Shown: piece after piece, positions 52,064 to 59,664 of the stretch
Layout of the letters: each line of letters begins with the position of its first letter
Position numbering within the stretch: position 1 is the first letter of the stretch
Assembly (NCBI RefSeq): GCF_026627255.1
Contig: NZ_JAPNLM010000002.1
Coordinates: forward strand, 310,001-374,000
Source: Streptomyces antarcticus
GTDB taxonomy: Bacteria > Actinomycetota > Actinomycetes > Streptomycetales > Streptomycetaceae
DNA: 64,000 nt
Direction: 5' to 3'
Position numbers and translations under genes: made by a program
The notes under the pieces: model-generated
The model's database searches: none
Seen by the model: only the letters and a program-made list of their open reading frames with translations
Told to the model about the DNA's origin: nothing

Positions 52064-53881
52064 ATGTGCGGAATCGTGGGTTACATCGGCAAGCGTGACG
52101 TGGCACCGCTGCTGTTGGAGGGGCTGCAGCGACTGGAGTACCGCGGCTACGACTCGGCGGGCATCGTGGTCAACAGCCCGAAGGCGACCGCCCTGAAGGT
52201 CGTCAAGGCCAAGGGCCGGGTCCGTGAGCTGGAGTCCCGCGTCCCCAAGCGCTTCGCCGGCACCACCGGCATCGCCCACACCCGCTGGGCCACGCACGGC
52301 GCCCCGAGCGACCTCAACTCCCACCCGCACCTGGACCTGGAGAACAAGGTCGCCGTCGTCCACAACGGCATCGTCGACAACGCCTCCGAGCTGCGCGCCA
52401 AGCTGGAGGCCGAGGGCGTCGTCTTCATCTCGGAGACCGACACCGAGGTCATCGTCCACCTGGTGGCACGCTCCCGCGCCGACTCCCTGGAGGAGAAGGT
52501 CCGCGAGGCGCTCAAGGTCATCGAGGGCACCTACGGCATCGCCGTCATGCACTCCGACTTCCCCGACCGGATCGTCGTCGCCCGCAACGGCTCCCCGGTC
52601 GTCCTGGGCATCGGCGAGAAGGAGATGTTCGTCGCCTCGGACGTCGCCGCGCTGGTCGCCCACACCCGCCAGGTCGTCACCCTCGGCGACGGCGAGATGG
52701 CCACCCTGAAGGCCGACGACTTCCGTACCTACACGACGAGCGGCACGACCACCACCGCCACCCCGGAGACCGTGGAGTGGGAGGCCGCCTCCTACGACAT
52801 GGGCGGCCACGACACCTACATGCACAAGGAGATCTCCGAGCAGCCCGACGCGGTCGACCGCGTGCTGCGCGGCCGGATCGACGACCGCTTCTCCACCGTC
52901 CACCTCGGCGGCCTGAACCTGGACCCGCGCGAGGCGCGCGGCATCCGCCGGGTCAAGATCCTGGGCTGCGGCACCTCGTACCACGCCGGCATGATCGGCG
53001 CCGGGCTGATCGAGGGCATGGCCCGCATCCCCGCGGACGCCGAGCCGGCATCCGAGTTCCGCTACCGCAACCCGGTCGTGGACCCCGACACCCTCTACAT
53101 CGCGGTCTCGCAGTCCGGCGAGACCTACGACGTGCTCGCGGCCGTGCAGGAGCTCAAGCGCAAGGGCGCCCGCGTCCTCGGCGTGGTCAACGTGGTCGGC
53201 TCCGCGATCGCCCGCGAGGCCGACGGCGGCGTGTACGTGCACGCCGGTCCCGAGGTCTGCGTCGTCTCCACCAAGTGCTTCACCAACACCGTGGTGGCCT
53301 TCGCGCTGCTCGCCGTGCACCTGGGCCGCATCCGCGACCTGTCGGTCACCGACGGCAAGCGGATCATCGAGGGCCTGCGCAAGCTGCCCGCGCAGATCCA
53401 GGAGATCCTGGAGGGCGAGGAGGAGATCAAGAAGCTGGCGGCCGAGTACGCCGAGGCCAAGTCGATGATGTTCATCGGCCGGGTGCGCGGCTACCCCGTG
53501 GCCCTGGAGGCCTCGCTGAAGCTCAAGGAGATCTCCTACATCCACGCCGAGGCCTACCCGGCCTCCGAGCTCAAGCACGGCCCGCTCGCGCTCATCGAGC
53601 CGGCGATGCCGACCGTCGCGATCGTCCCCGACGACGACCTGCTGGACAAGAACCGCGCGGCGCTGGAGGAGATCAAGGCCCGCAGCGGCCGCATCCTGGC
53701 GGTCGCGCACCGCGAGCAGGAGAAGGCCGACCACACGATCCTCGTGCCCAAGAACGAGGACGAGCTGGACCCGATCCTGATGGGCATCCCGCTCCAGCTG
53801 CTCGCCTACCACACCGCCCTGGCCCTGGGCCGGGACATCGACAAGCCGCGCAACCTGGCGAAGTCGGTCACCGTCGAGTAG
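52064..53881 (+). CDS. glmS: GlmS, glutamine-fructose-6-phosphate aminotransferase (isomerizing)
   Basis: A 605-residue enzyme making glucosamine-6-phosphate from fructose-6-phosphate and glutamine, the first step to UDP-GlcNAc. The class II glutaminase domain starts with the Cys2 nucleophile (MCGIVGYIGKRDVAPLLLEG) and contains GIAHTRWATHGAPSDLNSHP. Two SIS sugar isomerase domains follow, with KILGCGTSYHAGMIGAGLIE, VSQSGETYDVLAAVQELKRK and MFIGRVRGYPVALEASLKLK. The end NLAKSVTVE is canonical. GGAGGGG lies upstream. No glmS ribozyme is seen. From memory, S. coelicolor has a second glmS elsewhere, so this may be the accessory copy. Confidence 0.95.
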   Translation: MCGIVGYIGKRDVAPLLLEGLQRLEYRGYDSAGIVVNSPKATALKVVKAKGRVRELESRVPKRFAGTTGIAHTRWATHGAPSDLNSHPHLDLENKVAVVHNGIVDNASELRAKLEAEGVVFISETDTEVIVHLVARSRADSLEEKVREALKVIEGTYGIAVMHSDFPDRIVVARNGSPVVLGIGEKEMFVASDVAALVAHTRQVVTLGDGEMATLKADDFRTYTTSGTTTTATPETVEWEAASYDMGGHDTYMHKEISEQPDAVDRVLRGRIDDRFSTVHLGGLNLDPREARGIRRVKILGCGTSYHAGMIGAGLIEGMARIPADAEPASEFRYRNPVVDPDTLYIAVSQSGETYDVLAAVQELKRKGARVLGVVNVVGSAIAREADGGVYVHAGPEVCVVSTKCFTNTVVAFALLAVHLGRIRDLSVTDGKRIIEGLRKLPAQIQEILEGEEEIKKLAAEYAEAKSMMFIGRVRGYPVALEASLKLKEISYIHAEAYPASELKHGPLALIEPAMPTVAIVPDDDLLDKNRAALEEIKARSGRILAVAHREQEKADHTILVPKNEDELDPILMGIPLQLLAYHTALALGRDIDKPRNLAKSVTVE

Positions 53882-53917
53882 CCACCGGCCCCGCGACGCG
53901 CGCCGGGCATGACGCAG

Positions 53918-53955
53918 GGAACGGCCCCCGGGACACCCACCCCGGGGGCCGTTCC
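53918..53955 (+). terminator. Terminator of glmS
   Basis: GGAACGGCCCCCGGG (53918-53932) pairs perfectly with CCCGGGGGCCGTTCC (53941-53955) over 15 bp with an 8-base loop, 37 bp past the stop. Confidence 0.92.
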
Positions 53956-54022
53956 GCGTCCGCGTTCTGTGTTCGTGTTCCGCGTTCCGAGCCGTCGTGC
54001 CGCCCGGCCGGGGCCGCGGCGC

Positions 54023-54598
54023 TCAGCTCGCGGGGACCGCGCTCCGGTTCGCGGCCCTGCCCCGGCCGACCGCCGTCGGCCAGTGCGCCAGGGCCGCGGT
54101 GGCCCCGTACCAGGCCAGCAGCCCGGCGACCGCCGCCACCCAGCCGGCGGCCTTGCCCAGCACGCCGCTGTCCGCGAAGGCGCCGATCGCCAGGAGCAGC
54201 AGCGAGAGGGTGAACAGGCCGTACACGCCCTGTCCGAACAGCCCGCTCGCGGCGCCGACGGTGAGGGTGACGCCCAGCAGAACGAACAGGAGAAGGAACG
54301 TTCCGGCCGCGTCTGCCGAAACCTTCCCGTCCGCTCCCGCGGCCCAGGTGAACCAGAAGGCTCCGAGGCCCGCGAACGCCGTGCCGTCGAAGCCGTCGCC
54401 GGCACGGAACGCGAGGATTCCGAGGACGAACAGGGCGATTCCGCCGACGTACGTCGCGAGCGACACGGAGTTGGCGGCGCTCACACCGTCGATGACGCCG
54501 GTGTGGCCGATACCGAATGCCAGAAGGGTGAGACCCAGGGCGATGTGCCCGAGGGTCGAAGTCGAGGCCGTGCTTCCCGCAGAGACACCGTTGTCCAC
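54023..54598 (-). CDS. GPR1/FUN34/YaaH (SatP) family acetate-uptake-type membrane protein
   Basis: A 191-residue protein with six predicted membrane helices. LGHIALGLTLLAFGIGHTGV near the N-terminus corresponds to the family's conserved first helix, and FAGLGAFWFTWAAGADGKVS resembles the family GAFW motif. YaaH/SatP members are acetate or succinate channels. The canonical NPAPLGL motif is not exact here (STLGHIALGL), so the assignment is at family level only. GTG 54598 follows AAGGGAG. It converges on glmS. Confidence 0.78.
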   Translation of the reverse strand: MDNGVSAGSTASTSTLGHIALGLTLLAFGIGHTGVIDGVSAANSVSLATYVGGIALFVLGILAFRAGDGFDGTAFAGLGAFWFTWAAGADGKVSADAAGTFLLLFVLLGVTLTVGAASGLFGQGVYGLFTLSLLLLAIGAFADSGVLGKAAGWVAAVAGLLAWYGATAALAHWPTAVGRGRAANRSAVPAS

Positions 54599-54695
54599 GG
54601 CGGGCTCCCTTCGATCTGCAGTTGTTTGCTGCGTCCCAGCGGCATTTATTTACCCTTTACATGGACGCACAACCGCACAAGCGACGGACAGCCGG

Positions 54696-55229
54696 TTACG
54701 GAATGACAACAACCGGTCGCTGTGCGCGCTTGGCCAGTCGGCCCGCCACCGATCCGAAGATCCGGCCGACGATCCCGTGCGTGGAGCCGACCACGATGGC
54801 GTCGGCCGAATACTCCCGGCCGACCTCCTCCAGCTCATGGCAGATGTCCCCACCGCGCTCGACCAGGATCCATGGCACTTCCGCCAGGTAGTCCGCACAG
54901 GCCAGCTCCAGCCCGAGGGCTTCGGTCCGGTGGTCGGGCACGTCCACGAAGACGGGCGGCTCGCAGCCGGCCCACACGGTGGTGGGCAGCCGGTTGGCCA
55001 CGTGGACGATGATCAGGCCGGATCCGGAGCGTCTCGCCATGCCGATGGCGTAGGCGAGCGCGCGCTCACTGGACGTGGAGCCGTCGAATCCCACGACGAC
55101 CCCGTGCCGGAAGGCCGGATCGCAGGGGAGGCGCGTCTGTTCCACCGCGCGCAGATCGGCGGCCGACGCGGGGTCGGCGAGGCGTTTGCGCTTGCGGTCC
55201 GCGGGTTCGGAGAATTCGTGACCGGCCAT
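54696..55229 (-). CDS. Universal stress protein (UspA family)
   Basis: A 177-residue protein with one Usp domain after a charged N-terminal extension (MAGHEFSEPADRKRKRLADP). The nucleotide-binding elements are VVVGFDGSTSSERALAYAIG and the C-terminal GSTHGIVGRIFGSVAGRLAK with the G-x2-G-x9-G(S/T) pattern, ending QRPVVVIP, so it probably binds ATP. Role is likely stress or dormancy adaptation. ATG 55229 is chosen although the ribosome binding site is weak. It is divergent from a small membrane protein gene upstream of adpA. Confidence 0.88.
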   Translation of the reverse strand: MAGHEFSEPADRKRKRLADPASAADLRAVEQTRLPCDPAFRHGVVVGFDGSTSSERALAYAIGMARRSGSGLIIVHVANRLPTTVWAGCEPPVFVDVPDHRTEALGLELACADYLAEVPWILVERGGDICHELEEVGREYSADAIVVGSTHGIVGRIFGSVAGRLAKRAQRPVVVIP

Positions 55230-55469
55230 GGGTGTCTCGGCGAGGAGGTTTTTGGAGGAAGCAACAGGGGGAAAGTGGCACACTGTGTGACGGAGCTCTG
55301 TCCGGGAAGCATCTTCCCAAGCCCGTACCCACCAGGGTACGGCGACACTCCTGTCCTGCACAGGGCTTGCCGCCCTTGGAGAGCATCCCAGGGAGCATGC
55401 CGGAGCGAGCGCTCCTTGGCAATGACCGCTGCCCCCTACAGCCAGTGACGAGTCCGCGCGGAGCCACCC

Positions 55470-55985
55470 GTGCGCGCAGTGACCGAGCCCCGCCGCGAGG
55501 CGTTGGACATGCGTCCGACCGTCCAGGAAGAGCCCGCAGGGAGTACGCCCGTGCCCGGCCATCCGGTTCACCCCGTCCAGCCCGCCCAGCGGACGCAGTC
55601 CGCCCCGTACGCCGACGCGCCCCCGTCCTTCACCCCCGCCCCGCGATCCCCCCTCCACCCGTCCGCACACCCCTCCGCCCGCCCCCACGACGACCCCGCG
55701 GGTGACGTCGTGCGCTGGGCCGCCTTCAGCTGCCTGCTCGTCCCGGTGGTCCTCGTCGTCTACGGGACGTCCTACGGCGGGGCCGCCGTCGCGACCCTCG
55801 GCCTGCTCGTCGTCACGGCCGCGTGCCGGGCGATGCTGCGCTGCTCGGAGAAGGCGGACCGGGCCGCGGCGCGGGTCCTGGCGGAGGCGCGGACGCCGTC
55901 CGCGCACCGCGGCCGGCACTCGCGCTCCGGGACGGAAAGCCACCGCGGCTGCCACGGTTCCGATGCGCCGCCCCCGCAGGACTGA
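55470..55985 (+). CDS. Small membrane protein of unknown function upstream of adpA
   Basis: A 171-residue protein with a Pro/His-rich N-terminal half, then two membrane segments (WAAFSCLLVPVVLVVYGTSY and GAAVATLGLLVVTAACRAML) and a charged tail. GTG 55470 follows GGAG; GTG 55479 and ATG 55509 are alternatives. It is not assigned to a family. The gene precedes adpA in the same direction with a 376-bp gap. Confidence 0.65.
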   Translation: MRAVTEPRREALDMRPTVQEEPAGSTPVPGHPVHPVQPAQRTQSAPYADAPPSFTPAPRSPLHPSAHPSARPHDDPAGDVVRWAAFSCLLVPVVLVVYGTSYGGAAVATLGLLVVTAACRAMLRCSEKADRAAARVLAEARTPSAHRGRHSRSGTESHRGCHGSDAPPPQD

Positions 55986-56361
55986 CTCATTCGCACACCC
56001 ACACCCGCACGTTTTAAGCCAACTTCCCGACAGGGTGCCCCCCTTGCCGGAATGTCCCCCCGCTCCCCCTACCACCAGCGACGACGGAGCCCGAGGGGCG
56101 CTGTGACCGTACGGGTACTGGCCATGGCCGGACAGCGCGCTTCCCACCCGGGTAGCGGAGTGGAACGCTTCCTGATCGAATGCTTTTCGCCAAGTTGCCA
56201 AGTCGACATAGCGCTGCGTGCTGAACTTGTCACGCCGACACCACGGGACGCAGTAGATTCGATCATGTATTTACGGCGGGGGATCCACGTGCAAGGCCGA
56301 GGGGAAACGTGCAGGTGCGACCAGACCAAGGAGTCGCGACACCCAAGGGGGGCTTAGCGCC
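55986..56361 (+). other. Upstream region of adpA
   Basis: 376 bp without a convincing gene. Its distal half is less GC-rich and contains TAGATT (56254-56259), a candidate -10 box, and CGCCAAGTTGCCAAGTCGAC, with a repeated GCCAAGT. Long regulated leaders before adpA are known in Streptomyces; no exact AdpA or gamma-butyrolactone receptor site was confirmed by eye. Confidence 0.5.
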
Positions 56362-57534
56362 ATGAGCCAGGATTCCACCGCCGTCGTCGCAGACGCCGGC
56401 CGGAAGCTCGCGGGGCGTCGCCGCAGGGAGATCGTCGCGGTGCTGCTCTTCAGCGGCGGACCGATCTTCGAGAGCTCCATTCCACTTTCCGTGTTCGGCA
56501 TCGACCGGCAGGACGCGGGAGTTCCACGCTATCGATTGCTCGTGTGCGCCGGTGAGGACGGTCCGCTCAGGACCACCGGCGGACTCGAACTGACCGCGCC
56601 ATACGGGTTGGAGGCGATCGCCCGGGCAGGCACGGTCGTCGTGCCCGCCTGGCGTTCCATCACCTCACCACCGCCGCCGGAAGCGCTCGACGCGCTGCGT
56701 CTGGCGCACGAGGAGGGGGCCCGGATCGTCGGACTGTGCACGGGGGCCTTCGTGCTCGCCGCCGCCGGTCTGCTGGACGGCCGGCCCGCGACGACGCACT
56801 GGATGTACGCGCCGACGCTGGCCAAGCGCTATCCGTCCGTCCACGTCGATCCGCGCGAACTGTTCGTCGACGACGGCGACGTGCTCACGTCCGCGGGCAC
56901 GGCGGCCGGAATCGACCTCTGCCTGCACATCGTCCGTACGGACCACGGCAGCGAGGCGGCCGGGGCCCTGGCCCGCAGGCTCGTCGTGCCGCCGCGCCGG
57001 ACGGGCGGCCAGGAGCGCTACCTCGACCGGTCGCTGCCGGAAGAGATCGGTGCCGACCCGCTGGCCGAGGTCGTGGCCTGGGCGCTGGAACACCTCCACG
57101 AGCAGTTCGACGTGGAAACCCTGGCGGCCCGCGCCTACATGAGCCGGCGCACGTTCGACCGGCGCTTCCGCTCGCTGACGGGCAGCGCGCCGCTGCAGTG
57201 GCTGATCACCCAGCGGGTGCTCCAGGCGCAGCGGCTGCTGGAGACCTCCGACTATTCGGTCGACGAGGTCGCCGGGCGCTGCGGGTTCCGCTCGCCGGTC
57301 GCCCTGCGCGGTCACTTCCGGCGGCAGCTGGGGTCCTCCCCGGCCGCCTACCGCTCCGCCTACCGGGCACGCCGCCCGCAGGCGGAGGTGTCCCAGGTCT
57401 CCGACCTCTCGGGGGGACCCGTGCCGCACCAGCGCACGGCGCAGCCCCAGCGGGCGGCGGCGGCCCTGGCCGCCGCGGGCCCGACGGTGACGGAGATGTA
57501 CGCCCCGGGCCGCGTCCTGCGGGAACACGCGTAA
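56362..57534 (+). CDS. adpA: AdpA, master regulator of development and secondary metabolism, without a TTA codon
   Basis: A 390-residue AraC/XylS-type regulator. The N-terminal DJ-1/PfpI-like domain includes IVAVLLFSGGPIFESSIPLS and IVGLCTGAFVLAAAGLLDGR (Cys near residue 127). The DNA-binding domain begins about residue 237 (VVAWALEHLHEQFDVETLAA, MSRRTFDRRFRSLTGSAPLQ) and includes SDYSVDEVAGRCGFRSPVAL, matching AdpA almost word for word. Every codon was read and no TTA was found; all leucines use CTN or TTG. In most streptomycetes adpA has a TTA making it depend on the bldA tRNA. AAGGGGGG precedes the ATG. orn follows, as in other Streptomyces. Confidence 0.95.
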   Translation: MSQDSTAVVADAGRKLAGRRRREIVAVLLFSGGPIFESSIPLSVFGIDRQDAGVPRYRLLVCAGEDGPLRTTGGLELTAPYGLEAIARAGTVVVPAWRSITSPPPPEALDALRLAHEEGARIVGLCTGAFVLAAAGLLDGRPATTHWMYAPTLAKRYPSVHVDPRELFVDDGDVLTSAGTAAGIDLCLHIVRTDHGSEAAGALARRLVVPPRRTGGQERYLDRSLPEEIGADPLAEVVAWALEHLHEQFDVETLAARAYMSRRTFDRRFRSLTGSAPLQWLITQRVLQAQRLLETSDYSVDEVAGRCGFRSPVALRGHFRRQLGSSPAAYRSAYRARRPQAEVSQVSDLSGGPVPHQRTAQPQRAAAALAAAGPTVTEMYAPGRVLREHA

Positions 57535-57556
57535 CCCCCACAACGGGTACGCAGGC

Positions 57557-57594
57557 GAAGGTCCCTCATCGGTCACCGCCGATGGGGGACCTTC
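57557..57594 (+). terminator. Terminator of adpA
   Basis: GAAGGTCCC (57557-57565) pairs with GGGACCTTC (57586-57594), and CATCGG (57567-57572) pairs with CCGATG (57579-57584), with one T/G wobble and a 6-base loop, 23 bp past the stop. Confidence 0.88.
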
Positions 57595-57599
57595 CGCAT

Positions 57600-57627
57600 A
57601 TGCGGTCCCGGCCCGAAGGGACCGCAT
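57600..57627 (+). other. Second hairpin directly before the orn ribosome binding site
   Basis: ATGCGGTCCC (57600-57609) pairs perfectly with GGGACCGCAT (57618-57627) around GGCCCGAA. It ends next to the AAGGTGG of orn (57628-57634), so it may form in the orn leader and affect translation, or work with the preceding hairpin as a double terminator. Confidence 0.65.
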
Positions 57628-57639
57628 AAGGTGGGACAC

Positions 57640-58242
57640 ATGAACGATCGCATGGTGTGGATCGACTGCGAGATGACCGGGCTCTCGTTGACGGACGACG
57701 CACTTATCGAGGTGGCCGCACTGGTCACCGACTCGGAGCTCAACGTGCTCGGCGACGGCGTGGACATCGTGATCCGCCCGCCGGACGCCGCACTGGAGAC
57801 CATGCCCGACGTGGTGCGCGAGATGCACACCTCCTCCGGACTGCTCGACGAGCTGGCCGGCGGGACCACCCTCGCGGACGCGGAGGCACAGGTCCTGGCC
57901 TACGTACGGGAACACGTGAAGGAGCCGCGCAAGGCGCCCCTCTGCGGGAACTCGGTCGGCACCGACCGCGGCTTCCTGCTGCGCGACATGGCCGCGCTGG
58001 AGGGCTACATGCACTACCGGATCGTGGACGTGTCCTCGGTCAAGGAGCTGGCGCGCCGCTGGTACCCCAGGGCCTACTTCAACAGTCCGCCGAAGAACGG
58101 CAACCACCGGGCGCTCGCGGACATCAAGGACTCCATCGCCGAGCTGCGCTACTACCGCGAGGCGGTCTTCGTGCCGCAGCCCGGGCCGGACTCGGACACG
58201 GCGCGGACCATCGCCGCCAAGCACGTCGTGCCGGGCCTGTAG
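57640..58242 (+). CDS. orn: Orn, oligoribonuclease
   Basis: A 200-residue DEDDh 3'-5' exonuclease that degrades 2-5 nt RNA and pGpG, and so completes c-di-GMP turnover. Catalytic residues are visible: [20 protein letters not shown] (Asp9, Glu11), [20 protein letters not shown] (third Asp) and [18 protein letters not shown] with the His and last Asp. ATG 57640 is preferred over GTG 57631 because AAGGTGG lies at the right distance. The adpA-orn order is a Streptomyces hallmark; in S. griseus and S. coelicolor ornA mutants develop poorly. Confidence 0.96.
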   Translation: MNDRMVWIDCEMTGLSLTDDALIEVAALVTDSELNVLGDGVDIVIRPPDAALETMPDVVREMHTSSGLLDELAGGTTLADAEAQVLAYVREHVKEPRKAPLCGNSVGTDRGFLLRDMAALEGYMHYRIVDVSSVKELARRWYPRAYFNSPPKNGNHRALADIKDSIAELRYYREAVFVPQPGPDSDTARTIAAKHVVPGL

Positions 58243-58339
58243 CGGGGCCCACCGGAGACGGGCGCGGGAAAGGGTGGAGCGAGCACCCTCCCGGACCCTG
58301 TACGCTTTTCTTCGGCCGGTCGGTTATCCGACCGGACAT

Positions 58340-58413
58340 GGTGGGTGTAGCTCAGTTGGTAGAGCACCTGGTTGTGGTCCAGGTGGCCGCGGGTTCAAGT
58401 CCCGTCACTCACC
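58340..58413 (+). tRNA. tRNA-His (anticodon GTG)
   Basis: A complete cloverleaf: acceptor GTGGGTG with CACTCAC, D-arm GCTC/GAGC, anticodon arm CCTGG-TTGTGGT-CCAGG with anticodon GTG, variable loop TGGCC, T-arm GCGGG-TTCAAGT-CCCGT. The extra G at -1 (58340) and C73 (58413) are the histidine identity pair. CCA is not encoded. Confidence 0.97.
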
Positions 58414-58418
58414 CTGCG

Positions 58419-58456
58419 AGAAGGCCCCGGTACGCGAAAGCGGACCGGGGCCTTCT
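58419..58456. terminator. Terminator shared by tRNA-His and cebR
   Basis: AGAAGGCCCCGGT (58419-58431) pairs perfectly with ACCGGGGCCTTCT (58444-58456) over 13 bp with a 12-base loop, between the tRNA and the 3' end of the convergent cebR. Confidence 0.9.
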
Positions 58457-58473
58457 GCGTGCCCGGTGCGGGG

Positions 58474-59562
58474 TCAGGACGACTCCCGGACCACCAGGCT
58501 GTTCGGCAGCACGACGGCCGCCACGCCGGTCGCGCCCACCGCGCCCAGCCCGCCCGGAACGCCCCGCCCGTCCGGCCCGCCCGCGGGCTGCGGCTTGCCC
58601 GCGATCTGGTCCAGCAGCAGCCGCGTCATGGTCCGGCCCATCTCCTCGATCGGCTGCCGGACGCTGGTCAGCGGCGGGTCCATGTGGCGGGCCACCACCG
58701 AGTCGTCGAAGCCGACCAGCGCCACGTCCCGCGGGATCCGGCGGCCGGCGGCGCGCAGCTCGCGCCGGGCTCCCGCCGCCATGACGTCCGAGGCGGCGAA
58801 GACGGCGTCGAGGGCGGGCCGGCGGTTCAGGAGCTCGCGCATGGCCCGGCGGCCGCCGTCCTCGGTGAAGTCCCCGACGGAGACCAGTTCCTCGTCGACG
58901 GGGTGCCCGGCGGCGGCCAGGGCCTGCCGGTAGCCGTCCAGGCGGCACTGGGCTCCGTACACGTCCAGCGGGCCGGTGATCGTGGCGATCGCGCGGCGGC
59001 CCCGCCCGAGGAGGTGGCGTACGGCCTCGGCGGCGCCCGCCAGGTTGTCGGAATCCACGCTGGGCAGCGTCTCGCCGGCCGAGCGGCGGCCGCTGATCAC
59101 GGTGGGGATGCCCAGCTCGGCCAGCAGCTCCGGCAGCGGGTCGCCCGCGTGGACGGAGACGAGCAGCACCCCGTCGACGCGGTGGCCGGAAAGGTACTGG
59201 GCCAGGCGGCGCCGCTCGCGGTCGCTGCCGGCCAGGGTGAGCACGAGCTGCACGTCGGTCTCGGCGAGGGCGGCGCCGACTCCGCGGACCACGTCGGAGA
59301 AGTACGGCTCGGCGAAGAAACGGGCCTCGGGCTCGGGAATCACGAGGGCGATGGCGTCGGTGCGGTTGGCCGCGAGGGCCCGGGCCGCGCGGTTGGGGAC
59401 GTACGCCAGCTCGGCCACGGCCGCCTCGACGGCGGCCCTGGTGTGCTCGCTGACCTTGGAGGACCCGTTGATCACCCGGGAGACCGTGCCGCGCCCGACT
59501 CCGGCGCGCGCCGCCACCTCCTCGAGGGTCGGCCGTCCCCCACTGCGCCCGTGCCCGTTCAT
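58474..59562 (-). CDS. cebR: CebR, LacI-family repressor of cello-oligosaccharide uptake
   Basis: A 362-residue LacI/GalR regulator. The DNA-binding headpiece is RPTLEEVAARAGVGRGTVSR then VINGSSKVSEHTRAAVEAAV, with the hinge PNRAARALAANRTDAIALVI. The periplasmic-binding-like effector domain includes RRPALDAVFAASDVMAAGAR and DVALVGFDDSVVARHMDPPL. It faces cebE across a perfect TGGGAGCGCTCCCA operator, the site bound by CebR, which is released by cellobiose or cellotriose. Gene order cebR-cebEFG-bglC is standard in Streptomyces. Confidence 0.93.
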   Translation of the reverse strand: MNGHGRSGGRPTLEEVAARAGVGRGTVSRVINGSSKVSEHTRAAVEAAVAELAYVPNRAARALAANRTDAIALVIPEPEARFFAEPYFSDVVRGVGAALAETDVQLVLTLAGSDRERRRLAQYLSGHRVDGVLLVSVHAGDPLPELLAELGIPTVISGRRSAGETLPSVDSDNLAGAAEAVRHLLGRGRRAIATITGPLDVYGAQCRLDGYRQALAAAGHPVDEELVSVGDFTEDGGRRAMRELLNRRPALDAVFAASDVMAAGARRELRAAGRRIPRDVALVGFDDSVVARHMDPPLTSVRQPIEEMGRTMTRLLLDQIAGKPQPAGGPDGRGVPGGLGAVGATGVAAVVLPNSLVVRESS

Positions 59563-59590
59563 GGCTTCCTCCCGGTTGTGAATCTACCCC

Positions 59591-59620
59591 TTGACGACTG
59601 TGGGAGCGCTCCCACACTGT
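59591..59620 (+). promoter_or_regulatory. CebR operator within the cebE promoter
   Basis: TGTGGGAGCGCTCCCACA (59599-59616) is a perfect 18-bp palindrome containing the CebR consensus TGGGAGCGCTCCCA. It lies directly after TTGACG (59591-59596, a -35 box) and covers the spacer up to the expected -10, so repressor binding would exclude RNA polymerase. Confidence 0.95.
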
Positions 59621-59664
59621 GTCACACGACACCCGGCACGTTTCGTCCTTCAGGGAGGATGCAC

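Noticed and set aside
54696..56201. Extended minus-strand frame upstream of the universal stress protein
   Set aside because: The portion before ATG 55229 lacks similarity and overlaps the plus-strand membrane protein gene.
55986..56361. AdpA autoregulatory or gamma-butyrolactone receptor sites
   Set aside because: TGGC-containing stretches are present, but none fits the full TGGCSNGWWY consensus when checked base by base.
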